Shown: piece after piece, positions 25,320 through 33,365 of the stretch
How positions within the stretch are numbered: position 1 is the stretch's first letter
Layout of the letters: every line of letters starts with the position of its first letter
NCBI RefSeq assembly: GCF_014696315.1
Contig: NZ_JACJPX010000066.1
Location: forward strand, 1 to 45,526
Direction of reading: 5' to 3'
Origin: Calothrix membranacea FACHB-236
GTDB taxonomy: Bacteria > Cyanobacteriota > Cyanobacteriia > Cyanobacteriales > Nostocaceae
DNA: 45,526 nucleotides
Program-made: the position numbers and the translations under genes
Notes under the pieces: generated by a model
Told to the model about the DNA's origin: nothing
What the model saw: only the letters and a program-made list of their open reading frames with translations
The model's database searches: none

Positions 25320-26417
25320 ATGAGACAGGTCTTCCAAAACGGGGACGTTTTTTATGCGGAGCAAGCAAATGCGATCGCATACCCCATCCCAGATGGTCAG
25401 GATTATATAGGTCACGGGCCGAAGATACTTGATAATTATCTCGATGATGGTAACGACCAAATTAAATCCCGATTCTACAACTTCTACGACCGATTAAAGG
25501 TTAGCCAATCTTCAGGGCTAACCTTTAATTATTTAGGTGGTTCTGTCCTACTCAGCAATGGAAATATTGTTACTATCTCCGCTGGGTCTATTAACGTACC
25601 TGATAATTCGACGGTCTATATATTTGTAGGAAGTACCGGAATTGTTCAACAATCCAGTGTGTTGCCTAATGAATCTTTCCCTTTAGCAAGAATCACAACC
25701 GCTAACGGTGATTTAAGCGGAAGTATAACAGACCTACGAGATAAATTAGTTGACCGAATCTCTCCTTCTACTATTCCGACAACTCAAGTATTCCCTCCAG
25801 GAATGATGGTTGAATATGGCGGAAATACAGCTCCTTCCGGTTGGTTATTGTGTAATGGAGCAGAATATCAAATTAACAGTTACCCCGCTTTATATGCCGC
25901 TATAGGCACCGCTTTTGGTGGAAATGGAAGCACTACCTTCAGAGTTCCTGATCGCAGGGGAAGAGTAGGTCTTGGAGCAGGGCAAGGTACTGGATTAACT
26001 AATAGAACATTAGGTCAATCTGGTGGTCAAGAAACAGTTACTTTAAATGTTTCTCAAATCCCTTCACATAATCACGGGGTGAATGACCCAGGTCACAGTC
26101 ATGCTATTAGCGACCCAGGACACGTTCATGGAGTTAATGACCCAGGACACAGACATAGTTTGTATCCCTTCAGGCAATACGCCCAAGGTGGGGGTGCAAA
26201 CCAAGAGAATGGAGCAGAAATCACTCAAGTACCTGGTGGCTCAAACATATACCCTAATACCACATCTGTAGGGACAGGTGTTTCCATCGCACGTAATGGC
26301 ACGGGGTTGTCTTTATCTGCTGCAAGTACAGGAATTACTACTAATACCCAAGGTGGCAATGGTTCCCATGAAAATATGCCCCCATTCATAGCAGTGACCT
26401 ACATCATAAAAACTTAA
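25320..26417 (+). CDS. tail collar-domain receptor protein
   Basis: 365 aa. Residues ~160-250 form a phage tail collar domain (P-P-G-M-M-V-E-Y, P-S-G-W-L-L-C-N-G, F-R-V-P-D-R-R-G-R-V). Next comes a His-rich segment with five H-x-H pairs in P-S-H-N-H / D-P-G-H-S-H / D-P-G-H-V-H / D-P-G-H-R-H repeats, and the C-terminal E-N-M-P-P-F-I-A-V-T-Y-I-I-K-T. In T4 gp12 such H-x-H pairs bind metal ions along the fibre axis; the same is inferred here. Confidence 0.9.
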   Translation: MRQVFQNGDVFYAEQANAIAYPIPDGQDYIGHGPKILDNYLDDGNDQIKSRFYNFYDRLKVSQSSGLTFNYLGGSVLLSNGNIVTISAGSINVPDNSTVYIFVGSTGIVQQSSVLPNESFPLARITTANGDLSGSITDLRDKLVDRISPSTIPTTQVFPPGMMVEYGGNTAPSGWLLCNGAEYQINSYPALYAAIGTAFGGNGSTTFRVPDRRGRVGLGAGQGTGLTNRTLGQSGGQETVTLNVSQIPSHNHGVNDPGHSHAISDPGHVHGVNDPGHRHSLYPFRQYAQGGGANQENGAEITQVPGGSNIYPNTTSVGTGVSIARNGTGLSLSAASTGITTNTQGGNGSHENMPPFIAVTYIIKT

Positions 26418-26419
26418 CT

Positions 26420-27088
26420 ATGACAAGAATCGCTTTATCTAATGGTCAGTATGCGGATTTAATTATTGCTGCTGACCAAAATATAGGGGGAAACTACCCC
26501 CTTCCTAATGGGCAATACGCTCAAACAGTAGTTCCTGTTGATGCTAGTGGTAATGTTATTACTACTATCCCTGTTCTTCACCCTGGCTATGAAAGCGGGT
26601 TATATTATGGGCCTTTCTTTGTAGGAACTACATCCAGCTACACCTTACTAGCTAACACAATTTATTATCAATTTACTTATATTCCCAGAGACGTAACTAT
26701 CTCTGGGCTTGCCATAAACGTGACCACCGCATCTTCTGGTGCAAGCATGAGGTTGGGTATATATTCCGTAGCTAATGGCAATGCTTCAAGCTTAATTGTG
26801 GATGCGGGTACTGTCAGTATTGGAACAACCGGACAAAAGGATGCAGCTTTCTCTCGGTTCTTAGCAGCAGGGTGGTATGCCTTCACCAGTACAGCAAGCG
26901 CTGCAGGTGGTGTTGTAACAGGGGCGGCTCCTTCGGCTGCTAACTTCCCCTTCGTTGGTCTTTCCGGTGTTCAGACATACGGTGGTATTGGTAAGTCCGG
27001 CGCATTCACCTATGGATCACTACCTTCTACAGCCCCCACAGCCTATTCCGGCTCCAGTAACGTACCTGTAATTTGGTTCAAAACCTAA
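26420..27088 (+). CDS. tail-tip protein, beta-sandwich-like
   Basis: 222 aa, not recognised. A short N-terminal repeat (L-S-N-G-Q-Y-A-D, then L-P-N-G-Q-Y-A-Q) probably docks to the particle. The rest is Gly/Ala/Ser/Thr-rich beta structure (M-R-L-G-I-Y-S-V-A-N-G-N, A-A-G-W-Y-A-F-T-S) with the look of a carbohydrate-binding jelly-roll. It is 2 bp behind the collar gene, so it is likely part of the adsorption apparatus. Confidence 0.65.
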   Translation: MTRIALSNGQYADLIIAADQNIGGNYPLPNGQYAQTVVPVDASGNVITTIPVLHPGYESGLYYGPFFVGTTSSYTLLANTIYYQFTYIPRDVTISGLAINVTTASSGASMRLGIYSVANGNASSLIVDAGTVSIGTTGQKDAAFSRFLAAGWYAFTSTASAAGGVVTGAAPSAANFPFVGLSGVQTYGGIGKSGAFTYGSLPSTAPTAYSGSSNVPVIWFKT

Positions 27089-27097
27089 TAGAGAACT

Positions 27098-27505
27098 ATG
27101 GCAAATATTCAAGTTAAAGATGCCTTCGGTAGAAATGTTTACATGAGGGCAACTGGCTCTGGTACTGCTGACGACCCTTACATTACAGAGCAGAATAATA
27201 CAATTATTAACACCAATCTTCCATTACCTCTGGGGGCTTCCACAGAAACAACCCTAAGTGGCGTTAAAACCCTTAACGAAGTTTCTCTTGGTAAGAAGGG
27301 TCATGCTTTGGTCACTAGTACTCTTCCGCAACCAGGCACCTGGGCTGCCATTCAAGTAATTGAAGCTGCTTCATTTAGCGTTCTGACTTGTGCAGATACT
27401 ACGTCCCCAGCCATTAATGTTGAATTACCTTCCGGGTTTGTTCTGTACGGGGATATTACTAACTTTGCTTTGGAATATGGCAAGGTTATAGCCTATAAGG
27501 GGTAA
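27098..27505 (+). CDS. hypothetical tail-tip protein
   Basis: 135 aa, beta-rich, not recognised. It begins with an amphipathic strand (I-Q-V-K-D-A-F-G-R-N-V-Y-M-R) and the segment G-S-G-T-A-D-D-P-Y. It lies in a row of fibre genes with 8-10 bp gaps. A small decoration or fibre-attachment protein is likely from context only. Confidence 0.6.
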   Translation: MANIQVKDAFGRNVYMRATGSGTADDPYITEQNNTIINTNLPLPLGASTETTLSGVKTLNEVSLGKKGHALVTSTLPQPGTWAAIQVIEAASFSVLTCADTTSPAINVELPSGFVLYGDITNFALEYGKVIAYKG

Positions 27506-27512
27506 TTTAATC

Positions 27513-28166
27513 ATGCAATTAGGGCTAGGTTTAAACAGACAATCTTTCAGTAATTCTCTACCACTAGATGGCATCCCTGACTTAGAGTTTGTTTACTCAA
27601 TAGTCCGGCTTGTTTCCTCATACAGAGGCCCCTGCATGAAGGTTAGAAGAAATACAACTGTAGTGGACATCCCATTTACTAATAAGAATTTAATAAACCT
27701 GGATAGTTTAATACAGTTTGTGGGGTCAGATGATGGTTATCTTGTTGGCTTCTACGACCAAAGCAAAAACTCCAGACACTCCTTTCAAGAAGACACAACG
27801 AAGCAACCCAAGATAGTTTCTGAGGGAATATTCAACCCTGAAGGTGTTAACTTCTCCGCTGATTCTCTGGTTCTGGATAGCTCTTGGTTAAAATCCCACG
27901 AGTCTACAATATTAGTAAGGGAGAATATACCAAGTATCACTTCATCGAATTGGTTTATTCAAACATCCAATGAAGCAGCGAACGAGAACATTATCCTTGG
28001 GTATGCCGACCAAAATACTTTCAGGGCAACACAATTTGATAGTGTAATCAACTACGATAATCCTTCTACGAACTTTCCTTTAAATACAAAAAGAGTTTGG
28101 GCTGTTACTTCAGGAGAAGTTGGCAAAAATGTTTATTTAAATGGAACGCTAGTGGCTAGCAGTTAA
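27513..28166 (+). CDS. fibre protein with arabinofuranosidase-B-like N-terminal module
   Basis: 217 aa. Residues ~25-100 match a module common in phage tail proteins and AbfB-like sequences: Y-S-I-V-R-L-V-S-S-Y-R-G-P-C-M-K-V-R-R, then D-S-L-I-Q-F-V-G, then Y-D-Q-S-K-N-S-R-H-S-F-Q and Q-P-K-I-V. The remaining ~110 residues start a LamG-like lectin domain that stops at V-Y-L-N-G-T-L-V-A-S-S, where full domains continue for several more strands. It therefore looks C-terminally short. A polysaccharide-binding role is inferred. Confidence 0.7.
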   Translation: MQLGLGLNRQSFSNSLPLDGIPDLEFVYSIVRLVSSYRGPCMKVRRNTTVVDIPFTNKNLINLDSLIQFVGSDDGYLVGFYDQSKNSRHSFQEDTTKQPKIVSEGIFNPEGVNFSADSLVLDSSWLKSHESTILVRENIPSITSSNWFIQTSNEAANENIILGYADQNTFRATQFDSVINYDNPSTNFPLNTKRVWAVTSGEVGKNVYLNGTLVASS

Positions 28167-28172
28167 TAGAAT

Positions 28173-29720
28173 ATGGCTCAATTTAATATTGTTGGTAAAA
28201 GAATATTTGACCCAGACGGTGCAGAGTTTATTCCTCGTGGTTTTAACTTTCTAGCTTACAGATATGGGAAGACAAATCAACGTGCCGGGGTTGTTTGGAT
28301 AGGCGCAGAACGAAGAGAAATTGGCCCCTACGTTGAAGACTCAATGGACTATGCTGAGGCGTGGGGAATTAACACAATACGTGTTTGCTGCAACCCACTA
28401 AATACAACTTTTGGTGGTGATACCAGACCTGAATCTATTGCTAATGCTGTGGATGCAATCACTAGCAGAGGAATGGTTTGCATCCTTGAATATTGCCACG
28501 CAGTAAATGGTCAGAACGCCGGATATATACTGACCAACACTAGCAACCCAACCCTGCAACAAGTCGCTGATATAAGTGCTTATTACGCAAACCTATATAA
28601 GAATAATCCGCTTGTTTGGCTTGAACCTTTAAATGAACCAGGGGGACAAAACCCAGCTAGTCAATTAGATGCTTGGACAAGAATGTACCAAGTGCTAATT
28701 AAGTCAATTAGAGATACTGGTAATACCAATCCAATCGTCTGTAATGGTTTGTTTTATGGACAGGAAGGTGTTAGTTATAATGCCAATCCAGTCCCTACTG
28801 GCTCCTCAGCAATCATCAGTCGGGGAAGAAATTTATTATCATTCCGCGACCCAAATAATCCATATGCTCCTGTAGTTAATTACGGTAACATCCTTTTCGG
28901 GATTCACGTTTATGAAACTTGGGGCTGGGATGCCGATTCATATACCCAAGAACAATACAATGCTAAATTAAGAGATTACATTACGCGGGTACAAGATCAA
29001 GACCTTTGTATATTCTTAGGTGAATTTGGTTCAGACAACGCAGGCAACGCCACTGAAAAAGCCACTCAAGCTTCCTACGCTATCAGTAAAGAAAAAAGAA
29101 TAGGTGGTTTGTATTGGGATTATCACGGTGATAGTGGCGCAGGTAGAGGTCTTACACAAACTTACGTTATTGATAATAAAAACATCCAAGGTGGCTACAC
29201 AATTACCCCGGTAAATGGGACTAAACCCACTAACCTTAGACCTAGTAATGGTGGGCGACATAATGGTGAGGATTTTTGGAATTGGCTTCGTTATTGGGAT
29301 GCCAATTTATATAAGAGTAGTCTGACAATTGGTGGTAGTAATTACTCTGGGTATATACACACAGTTGCTGGATTTAGCCGCCCATTACCTAGCCAGGTTA
29401 TCAACAGAATATCTCAGGCAATATCCAAACTATATGTCCCATCTGAGAATGCCCCTTATCCTATTAGTGAATTTTTCATTTTAAGGGAAGATGGCACCTA
29501 TATCTTACGTGAAGATGATTCCATTCTCATACGCGAAACTTCTGAACTTATCTTCCAAAGTTTATTAAGGGAAGATGGAGATTTCCTATTAAGAGAAGAT
29601 GGTTCTTACCTATTCAGGGAGAATGCTGATTTCCTTATTCAAGAACTCATACTTCGAGAAGATAATGGATACGTTTTGAGAGAAGACGGCGATATCCTAG
29701 TCCGCGAACAATATTCATAA
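28173..29720 (+). CDS. tail-associated GH5-type glycoside hydrolase with LREDG repeats
   Basis: 515 aa. Residues ~15-330 form a GH5-like TIM barrel. R70 lies in I-N-T-I-R; the acid/base is E155 in L-N-E-P; H245 and Y247 lie in I-H-V-Y; the nucleophile is E284 in L-G-E-F-G; and a substrate Trp occurs in G-L-Y-W-D-Y. Known GH5 enzymes cleave beta-glucans or beta-mannans. There is no signal peptide, and it sits among fibre genes, so it should ride on the virion and digest the host's sheath or exopolysaccharide. Residues ~432-515 hold nine ~8-residue L-R-E-D-G-type repeats, a likely beta-structured attachment or oligomerisation tail. Confidence 0.85.
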   Translation: MAQFNIVGKRIFDPDGAEFIPRGFNFLAYRYGKTNQRAGVVWIGAERREIGPYVEDSMDYAEAWGINTIRVCCNPLNTTFGGDTRPESIANAVDAITSRGMVCILEYCHAVNGQNAGYILTNTSNPTLQQVADISAYYANLYKNNPLVWLEPLNEPGGQNPASQLDAWTRMYQVLIKSIRDTGNTNPIVCNGLFYGQEGVSYNANPVPTGSSAIISRGRNLLSFRDPNNPYAPVVNYGNILFGIHVYETWGWDADSYTQEQYNAKLRDYITRVQDQDLCIFLGEFGSDNAGNATEKATQASYAISKEKRIGGLYWDYHGDSGAGRGLTQTYVIDNKNIQGGYTITPVNGTKPTNLRPSNGGRHNGEDFWNWLRYWDANLYKSSLTIGGSNYSGYIHTVAGFSRPLPSQVINRISQAISKLYVPSENAPYPISEFFILREDGTYILREDDSILIRETSELIFQSLLREDGDFLLREDGSYLFRENADFLIQELILREDNGYVLREDGDILVREQYS

Positions 29721-29742
29721 TTTGAACTCCTAAAAGTAAATC

Positions 29743-30885
29743 ATGGCAAATACCAAAATCTCACAAGAGACTGCTTTAACTGGTGCTTCACTCGACCGTG
29801 CTGCTGATGTGTTTCCTATCGTTGATGTCAGCGAAGGCACAGCAGGAAACCGCAAGATGACTCCTAATGAGTTAATGGCTGGTACTCCAGCTACAAGCTC
29901 CGTCCCTGGGTCAATGAGTGCTGCTGATAAATCAAAATTAGATAGCATTAATACCTCTAACCTAGTTACCACAAACACTAATCAAACCATTACTGGCACA
30001 AAAACAATTTCTAGCCAGAATATTGTTGTTTCTGGTAGTAAACCTAGCGCACCTAGTTCCGGTAATGTCCTGATGTATTCCTCAGATATATCGGGTAGAC
30101 CGTTCCCAATGTGGCAAACCCCAGACGGTAGAGAATATATTGCTCAAACTGGGTTGGCACGGAATTCTGTTGTCCTGTTTACACCTGCTGATGGTACATC
30201 TATCCAAACCTCATTAGGGCAGTTTGCTTCCCGTGTTGGTACAACCTCCCACAACGTGTTGCCTACGGATGACCTAATTCCATACATGAGTAATATAGCT
30301 AGTGCCTCTGTCACAAACACACAAATTACCCCCAACACCACAAATATCTTCTGTAATTTGAGTGTAAACAGAGGTATACATTGCCGTGGTACTAATGCTA
30401 GGGGCTTTGGTGGATTCTTCTTCTTCACAAGATTTTATCTTCCAGATACAGATTACCCAAATGCCAGAATATTTGTAGGAATGTACAGCACTTCTCCATC
30501 AACTGATAATAAAGCTTGGTGGGATGGTTATGTTACTTCCACAGACAACCCGGATGGTAACTTCTGCGGATTCCAATACTCTGTGGGGCGCAGTGATACA
30601 ACTTGGCAATTCACAACCAAGGACGGCACTACCCAAAACGTGACTGCGATCGCAGGTGCTACCTTTGCCACACAAAAGCTTCTGGAAATGTATATTTACT
30701 GTCCCCGTGCAGGTTCCACTATTAGTTACAGACTTTATAACTTCACTGATGATGTTGCTTATGAAGGAACAACTTCAACCAACCTCCCAGGTGCAAACAT
30801 TTACATGAATGGCGGGATTCAAGTACGGTCTACACAGACTGCTGGTGCTTCTAACCTCCGCTGGCATCGCCTTTACCTTGAATAA
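29743..30885 (+). CDS. tail fibre protein
   Basis: 380 aa. The N-terminus (T-K-I-S-Q-E-T-A-L-T-G-A, then F-P-I-V-D-V-S-E-G-T and R-K-M-T-P-N-E-L) is a module shared by many phage fibres that trimerises or binds the baseplate. A linker with M-S-A-A-D-K-S-K-L-D-S-I-N follows. The C-terminal ~240 residues are beta-rich with many aromatic residues (F-G-G-F-F-F-F-T-R-F-Y), a probable receptor-binding head. It is the last late gene and ends before a terminator. Confidence 0.8.
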   Translation: MANTKISQETALTGASLDRAADVFPIVDVSEGTAGNRKMTPNELMAGTPATSSVPGSMSAADKSKLDSINTSNLVTTNTNQTITGTKTISSQNIVVSGSKPSAPSSGNVLMYSSDISGRPFPMWQTPDGREYIAQTGLARNSVVLFTPADGTSIQTSLGQFASRVGTTSHNVLPTDDLIPYMSNIASASVTNTQITPNTTNIFCNLSVNRGIHCRGTNARGFGGFFFFTRFYLPDTDYPNARIFVGMYSTSPSTDNKAWWDGYVTSTDNPDGNFCGFQYSVGRSDTTWQFTTKDGTTQNVTAIAGATFATQKLLEMYIYCPRAGSTISYRLYNFTDDVAYEGTTSTNLPGANIYMNGGIQVRSTQTAGASNLRWHRLYLE

Positions 30886-30904
30886 TCAGCCACCCAAATA
30901 ATTA

Positions 30905-30937
30905 AGACCCTTACTTTATTGAGTAGGGGTCTATTTT
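30905..30937. terminator. terminator between fibre gene and integrase
   Basis: AGACCCTTACT and AGTAGGGGTCT form an 11-bp stem with one G-T wobble and a 6-base loop, followed by ATTTT. It separates the convergent late operon and integrase and probably works in both directions. Confidence 0.85.
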
Positions 30938-30941
30938 AATG

Positions 30942-32069
30942 TTAGAAAAACTCAGGTATTTGGGGCTTACTAATTACAGAGCCAGCATAATTTTCGTATA
31001 GTACCTGCACGTCATGACCAACTAAATGAGCAACTGTAGTGGGGGACATACCAAGTTCTAAGCAATGTGAAATAAAAGTATGGCGCACATTGTAGAAAGA
31101 CCTATATTTAACACCAGCAATCTTTAGACAGGTCTTCCAAGCTCTTTTACCAAATAATGAATCATTTATTGCTTTGCCTTGTGGGGACGGAAACACTAAA
31201 TCTTCTGATAGGCATTCTTGCGGTTTAATTGACTTCAACAGTTCTTGAAGTTGCTGATTACAGGGAAAAAACCTAGCTTTATTAGTCTTAGTTGGCTTAC
31301 GTACTCCCCTTGTGAGCGTAGAGCCTATCCAAATCTGAGAAAAATCTTCAGCTACATCTTGCCACCTTAAACCAGTAGCCTCGGAAACTCTTGTTCCAGT
31401 CAAAAATCTAAACCTGACAAAGGGCAAATAAAACTTATAATCCCTATGCCCCTCAAAAGCACTAAGAATTGATTCAATCTCCGCCTTACTAAAGGGTTTT
31501 GGTAGAGCTTTTGGGGGAACTTTAACTCTGCTAGGTATCTCTATCCAAGGATTGTCTCTAACTAAATTTTGCTTGGCTCCCCAATCCCAGCAAGCCCTGA
31601 CTATAGTTAGTCTCTCCTTTAAAGTGATTGGCGAGAGTTTGCTGCTGAGAAGCTCTGCAAATGTCTCTACTTCATTAATTTTGATGTTAGAGACCAACTT
31701 ATTGCCAAAAAACTCTTCTAAGTTTCGCAGGGCTGTGTTGTACTTCTCCTGGCTTCTAGAATAAAGACTCTTAGCTTTATATTCTTTAAATTTCTGGAAT
31801 AGCTCCACAACGGTTATATCCGCTATGCCTGTATTAATTTTGTGGCTAGCTGGCCTGTATTTGTTCAAACTAGCATCGAAGTTACCTGATGCTATATCCA
31901 GTTCAATCTGGGTGGCTTTCTGCTGTGCTGCCTTCTGATTCACTTTAGTGTTGGGTAAGCCCAGGGATAAACTAAAACGCTTATCCCCATATGACCATCT
32001 CAATCTAAGCCGTCCTTCATGATCCTCAATAGCTACAGTGCCTTTCTGAGCTTTGTTTCGGGCTTTCAT
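30942..32069 (-). CDS. int: tyrosine-type site-specific integrase
   Basis: 375 aa. It has a basic N-terminal arm-binding segment, a SAM-like core-binding helix bundle (~85-180) and the catalytic domain. Catalytic residues: R227 in T-G-T-R-V-S-E, a Lys at 261 or 264, R329 in Y-N-V-R-H-T-F, H352 in L-V-G-H, and the nucleophile Y361 in E-N-Y-A-G. The first His of the usual H-x-x-R box is Y326. It points away from the tRNA-Pro gene and ends the prophage. It would catalyse integration and excision. Confidence 0.93.
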   Translation of the reverse strand: MKARNKAQKGTVAIEDHEGRLRLRWSYGDKRFSLSLGLPNTKVNQKAAQQKATQIELDIASGNFDASLNKYRPASHKINTGIADITVVELFQKFKEYKAKSLYSRSQEKYNTALRNLEEFFGNKLVSNIKINEVETFAELLSSKLSPITLKERLTIVRACWDWGAKQNLVRDNPWIEIPSRVKVPPKALPKPFSKAEIESILSAFEGHRDYKFYLPFVRFRFLTGTRVSEATGLRWQDVAEDFSQIWIGSTLTRGVRKPTKTNKARFFPCNQQLQELLKSIKPQECLSEDLVFPSPQGKAINDSLFGKRAWKTCLKIAGVKYRSFYNVRHTFISHCLELGMSPTTVAHLVGHDVQVLYENYAGSVISKPQIPEFF

Positions 32070-32072
32070 AAG

Positions 32073-32108
32073 CGTACCAATTTCGTACCAGTTTTTATCG
32101 AAATTGGT
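32073..32108. promoter_or_regulatory. repeat cluster upstream of integrase
   Basis: CGTACCA occurs twice 11 bp apart (32073-32079, 32084-32090). A perfect 10-bp inverted repeat ACCAATTTCG/CGAAATTGGT lies at 32076-32085 and 32099-32108. It begins 4 bp before the integrase start and lies inside the presumed attachment region. It may be an arm-type integrase site, an excisionase site or an autoregulatory operator. Confidence 0.55.
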
Positions 32109-32136
32109 GCGGAATTAAGTTTAAACCCTTAAAACT

Positions 32137-32173
32137 AAAAAAGCCGCTAATCTTCTTCAAAGACTAGCGGGCT
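32137..32173 (-). terminator. terminator of the tRNA-Pro gene
   Basis: On the minus strand a hairpin with arms AGCC-CGCTA.TCTT and AAGATTAGCG-GCT (one bulge) is followed by six T. It begins 16 bp after the tRNA 3' end. It is presumably the native tRNA terminator, though the prophage may have supplied it. Confidence 0.75.
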
Positions 32174-32188
32174 AGGGATTTTATCAAT

Positions 32189-32261
32189 CGGAGCGGCGGG
32201 ATTCGAACCCACGACCTCCACTACCCCAAAGTGGCGCGCTACCAAGCTGCGCTACGCCCCG
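32189..32261 (-). tRNA. trnP: tRNA-Pro (anticodon GGG)
   Basis: 73 nt, all arms present: acceptor CGGGGCG/CGCTCCG, D-stem GCGC/GCGC, anticodon stem CCACT/AGTGG with loop TTGGGGT (anticodon GGG), variable AGGTC, and T-arm GTGGG-TTCGAAT-CCCGC. CCA is not encoded. Its 3' end faces the integrase 120 bp away, which is the usual geometry for a prophage integrated in the 3' end of a tRNA gene. No second copy of its 3' half is visible in the window, so the left attachment site lies outside. Confidence 0.97.
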
Positions 32262-32311
32262 GTCAGAATTACTATATTAGCAAGAAGCTTAAGGATAATC
32301 AAGGGGGAAAT

Positions 32312-32677
32312 TCAAAAAACTTTGAGCATCCCAGCAGCTTGCAATAGACCAGGAACAGCTGAATTATCCCAACTACCTTCTGCACAGCGTCCTGTATTTA
32401 GGATGAAGCGCAGACTGTAGGCGTGGGGATAGCCTTCAACCTCTAACCATAATAAATCGCTTTCGGCCTCACAAGCAATTTTTTCTTCATCCATCAATTC
32501 TGTTGCCATTTGTTTCATGGTGTCGGCTAGCTGGGCGAAAAGACGGCAGAAATCGTTTAACTCGGCTTCGGTTAACTCTATCGCCCAATCGTCTGTACCT
32601 ACTAGACCTTTAAATTCAGGTGCATGAGGATTCCAGCCAATACGCCAACCAGATCCACTTTTGATGACTCGTTCCAT
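32312..32677 (-). CDS. DUF1818-family cyanobacterial protein
   Basis: 121 aa. Strand-rich protein beginning M-E-R-V-I-K-S-G-S-G-W-R-I-G-W-N-P, with G-L-V-G-T-D-D-W-A-I-E-L-T and L-W-L-E-V-E-G-Y-P-H-A-Y-S-L. This pattern is that of the DUF1818 family, conserved in cyanobacteria and of unknown function. It is the first chromosomal gene beyond the tRNA-Pro and is followed upstream by a heptamer repeat tract. Confidence 0.85.
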   Translation of the reverse strand: MERVIKSGSGWRIGWNPHAPEFKGLVGTDDWAIELTEAELNDFCRLFAQLADTMKQMATELMDEEKIACEAESDLLWLEVEGYPHAYSLRFILNTGRCAEGSWDNSAVPGLLQAAGMLKVF

Positions 32678-32682
32678 CGGGG

Positions 32683-32717
32683 GATTTTAGATTTTAGATT
32701 TTGGATTTTAGATTGTA
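32683..32717. repeat. heptanucleotide tandem repeat (GATTTTA)n
   Basis: Five 7-bp units: GATTTTA, GATTTTA, GATTTTG, GATTTTA, GATTGTA. Short tandemly repeated repetitive (STRR) heptamers like this are typical of heterocystous cyanobacteria. Confidence 0.85.
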
Positions 32718-32761
32718 GAGTAAATCCATTCACAATCCAAAATTAGCCCTCACCCTTGGCA

Positions 32762-33253
32762 TCATGGTGTATTTGGTGAATTCTTACTAAAGATGTTTGT
32801 CAATACTTGTACTAGGGCATTGCGCTGGCTACGGGTAAGCTTAGAAATAGCTTTGCGATCGCCTTCTATGGGATTTTCTCGCAACACATCAAACCCCGGA
32901 TATGTCACATCATACATAGTTTCATTGACATTGAGATAATCAGCCAGCGTCAGCTTCCAATCTAAGCGGTAATTGGGGGTACGCTCTTTCACATAAATGT
33001 GATAGCGAATTAAGCGACCTGCTAAAGTATTATTTTCCGCAACTTTCCCAGTTTCTTTACTGAGATATTGATTTTCTTTTGGGAAATCGGGTAACTGCTG
33101 ATAGACTAGCTGCCATACTTCACTAGGGCTGATTCGCTGTGCGATCGCAGGTTGCACACCGATAATATTTGTATATTTTGCATTATCTACCCCTGAACCC
33201 AATAAAATTACACCCACGATCATTAAGGCGATTGGCAGTGTCCAGTACTTCAT
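32762..33253 (-). CDS. secreted or membrane-anchored hypothetical protein
   Basis: 163 aa from the ATG at 33253. The open frame runs 42 codons further upstream, but those codons translate a heptamer repeat, so the shorter start is chosen. Residues 1-38 are a signal peptide or anchor (P-I-A-L-M-I-V-G-V-I-L-L-G-S-G, then A-I-A-Q). The mature part is soluble, with no recognised domain. It lies between rpoZ and DUF1818 on the same strand. Confidence 0.65.
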   Translation of the reverse strand: MKYWTLPIALMIVGVILLGSGVDNAKYTNIIGVQPAIAQRISPSEVWQLVYQQLPDFPKENQYLSKETGKVAENNTLAGRLIRYHIYVKERTPNYRLDWKLTLADYLNVNETMYDVTYPGFDVLRENPIEGDRKAISKLTRSQRNALVQVLTNIFSKNSPNTP

Positions 33254-33294
33254 TTTAAATATTGAATTTAGCTGTAAAACTATAATTTGAAAAT

Positions 33295-33322
33295 GGGCAT
33301 AGGGCATAGGGCATGGGGCATA
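33295..33322. repeat. heptanucleotide tandem repeat (GGGCATA)n
   Basis: Four 7-bp units (GGGCATA, GGGCATA, GGGCATG, GGGCATA) in the gap between rpoZ and the secreted-protein gene. A second STRR tract of the kind at 32683. Confidence 0.85.
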
Positions 33323-33365
33323 GGAAAAGCTTTTTATCCCTTTCACCTTTCCCCAGTCCCCAATC

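Noticed and set aside
7612-30885. Tailocin or phage-tail-like injection particle without a head
   Set aside because: Both terminase subunits, a portal, scaffold and HK97-type capsid genes are present and intact, so this is a true tailed-phage prophage.
32137-32173. Possible phage attachment core at this hairpin
   Set aside because: It is better explained as the tRNA-Pro terminator; no matching copy was found in the left part of the window.
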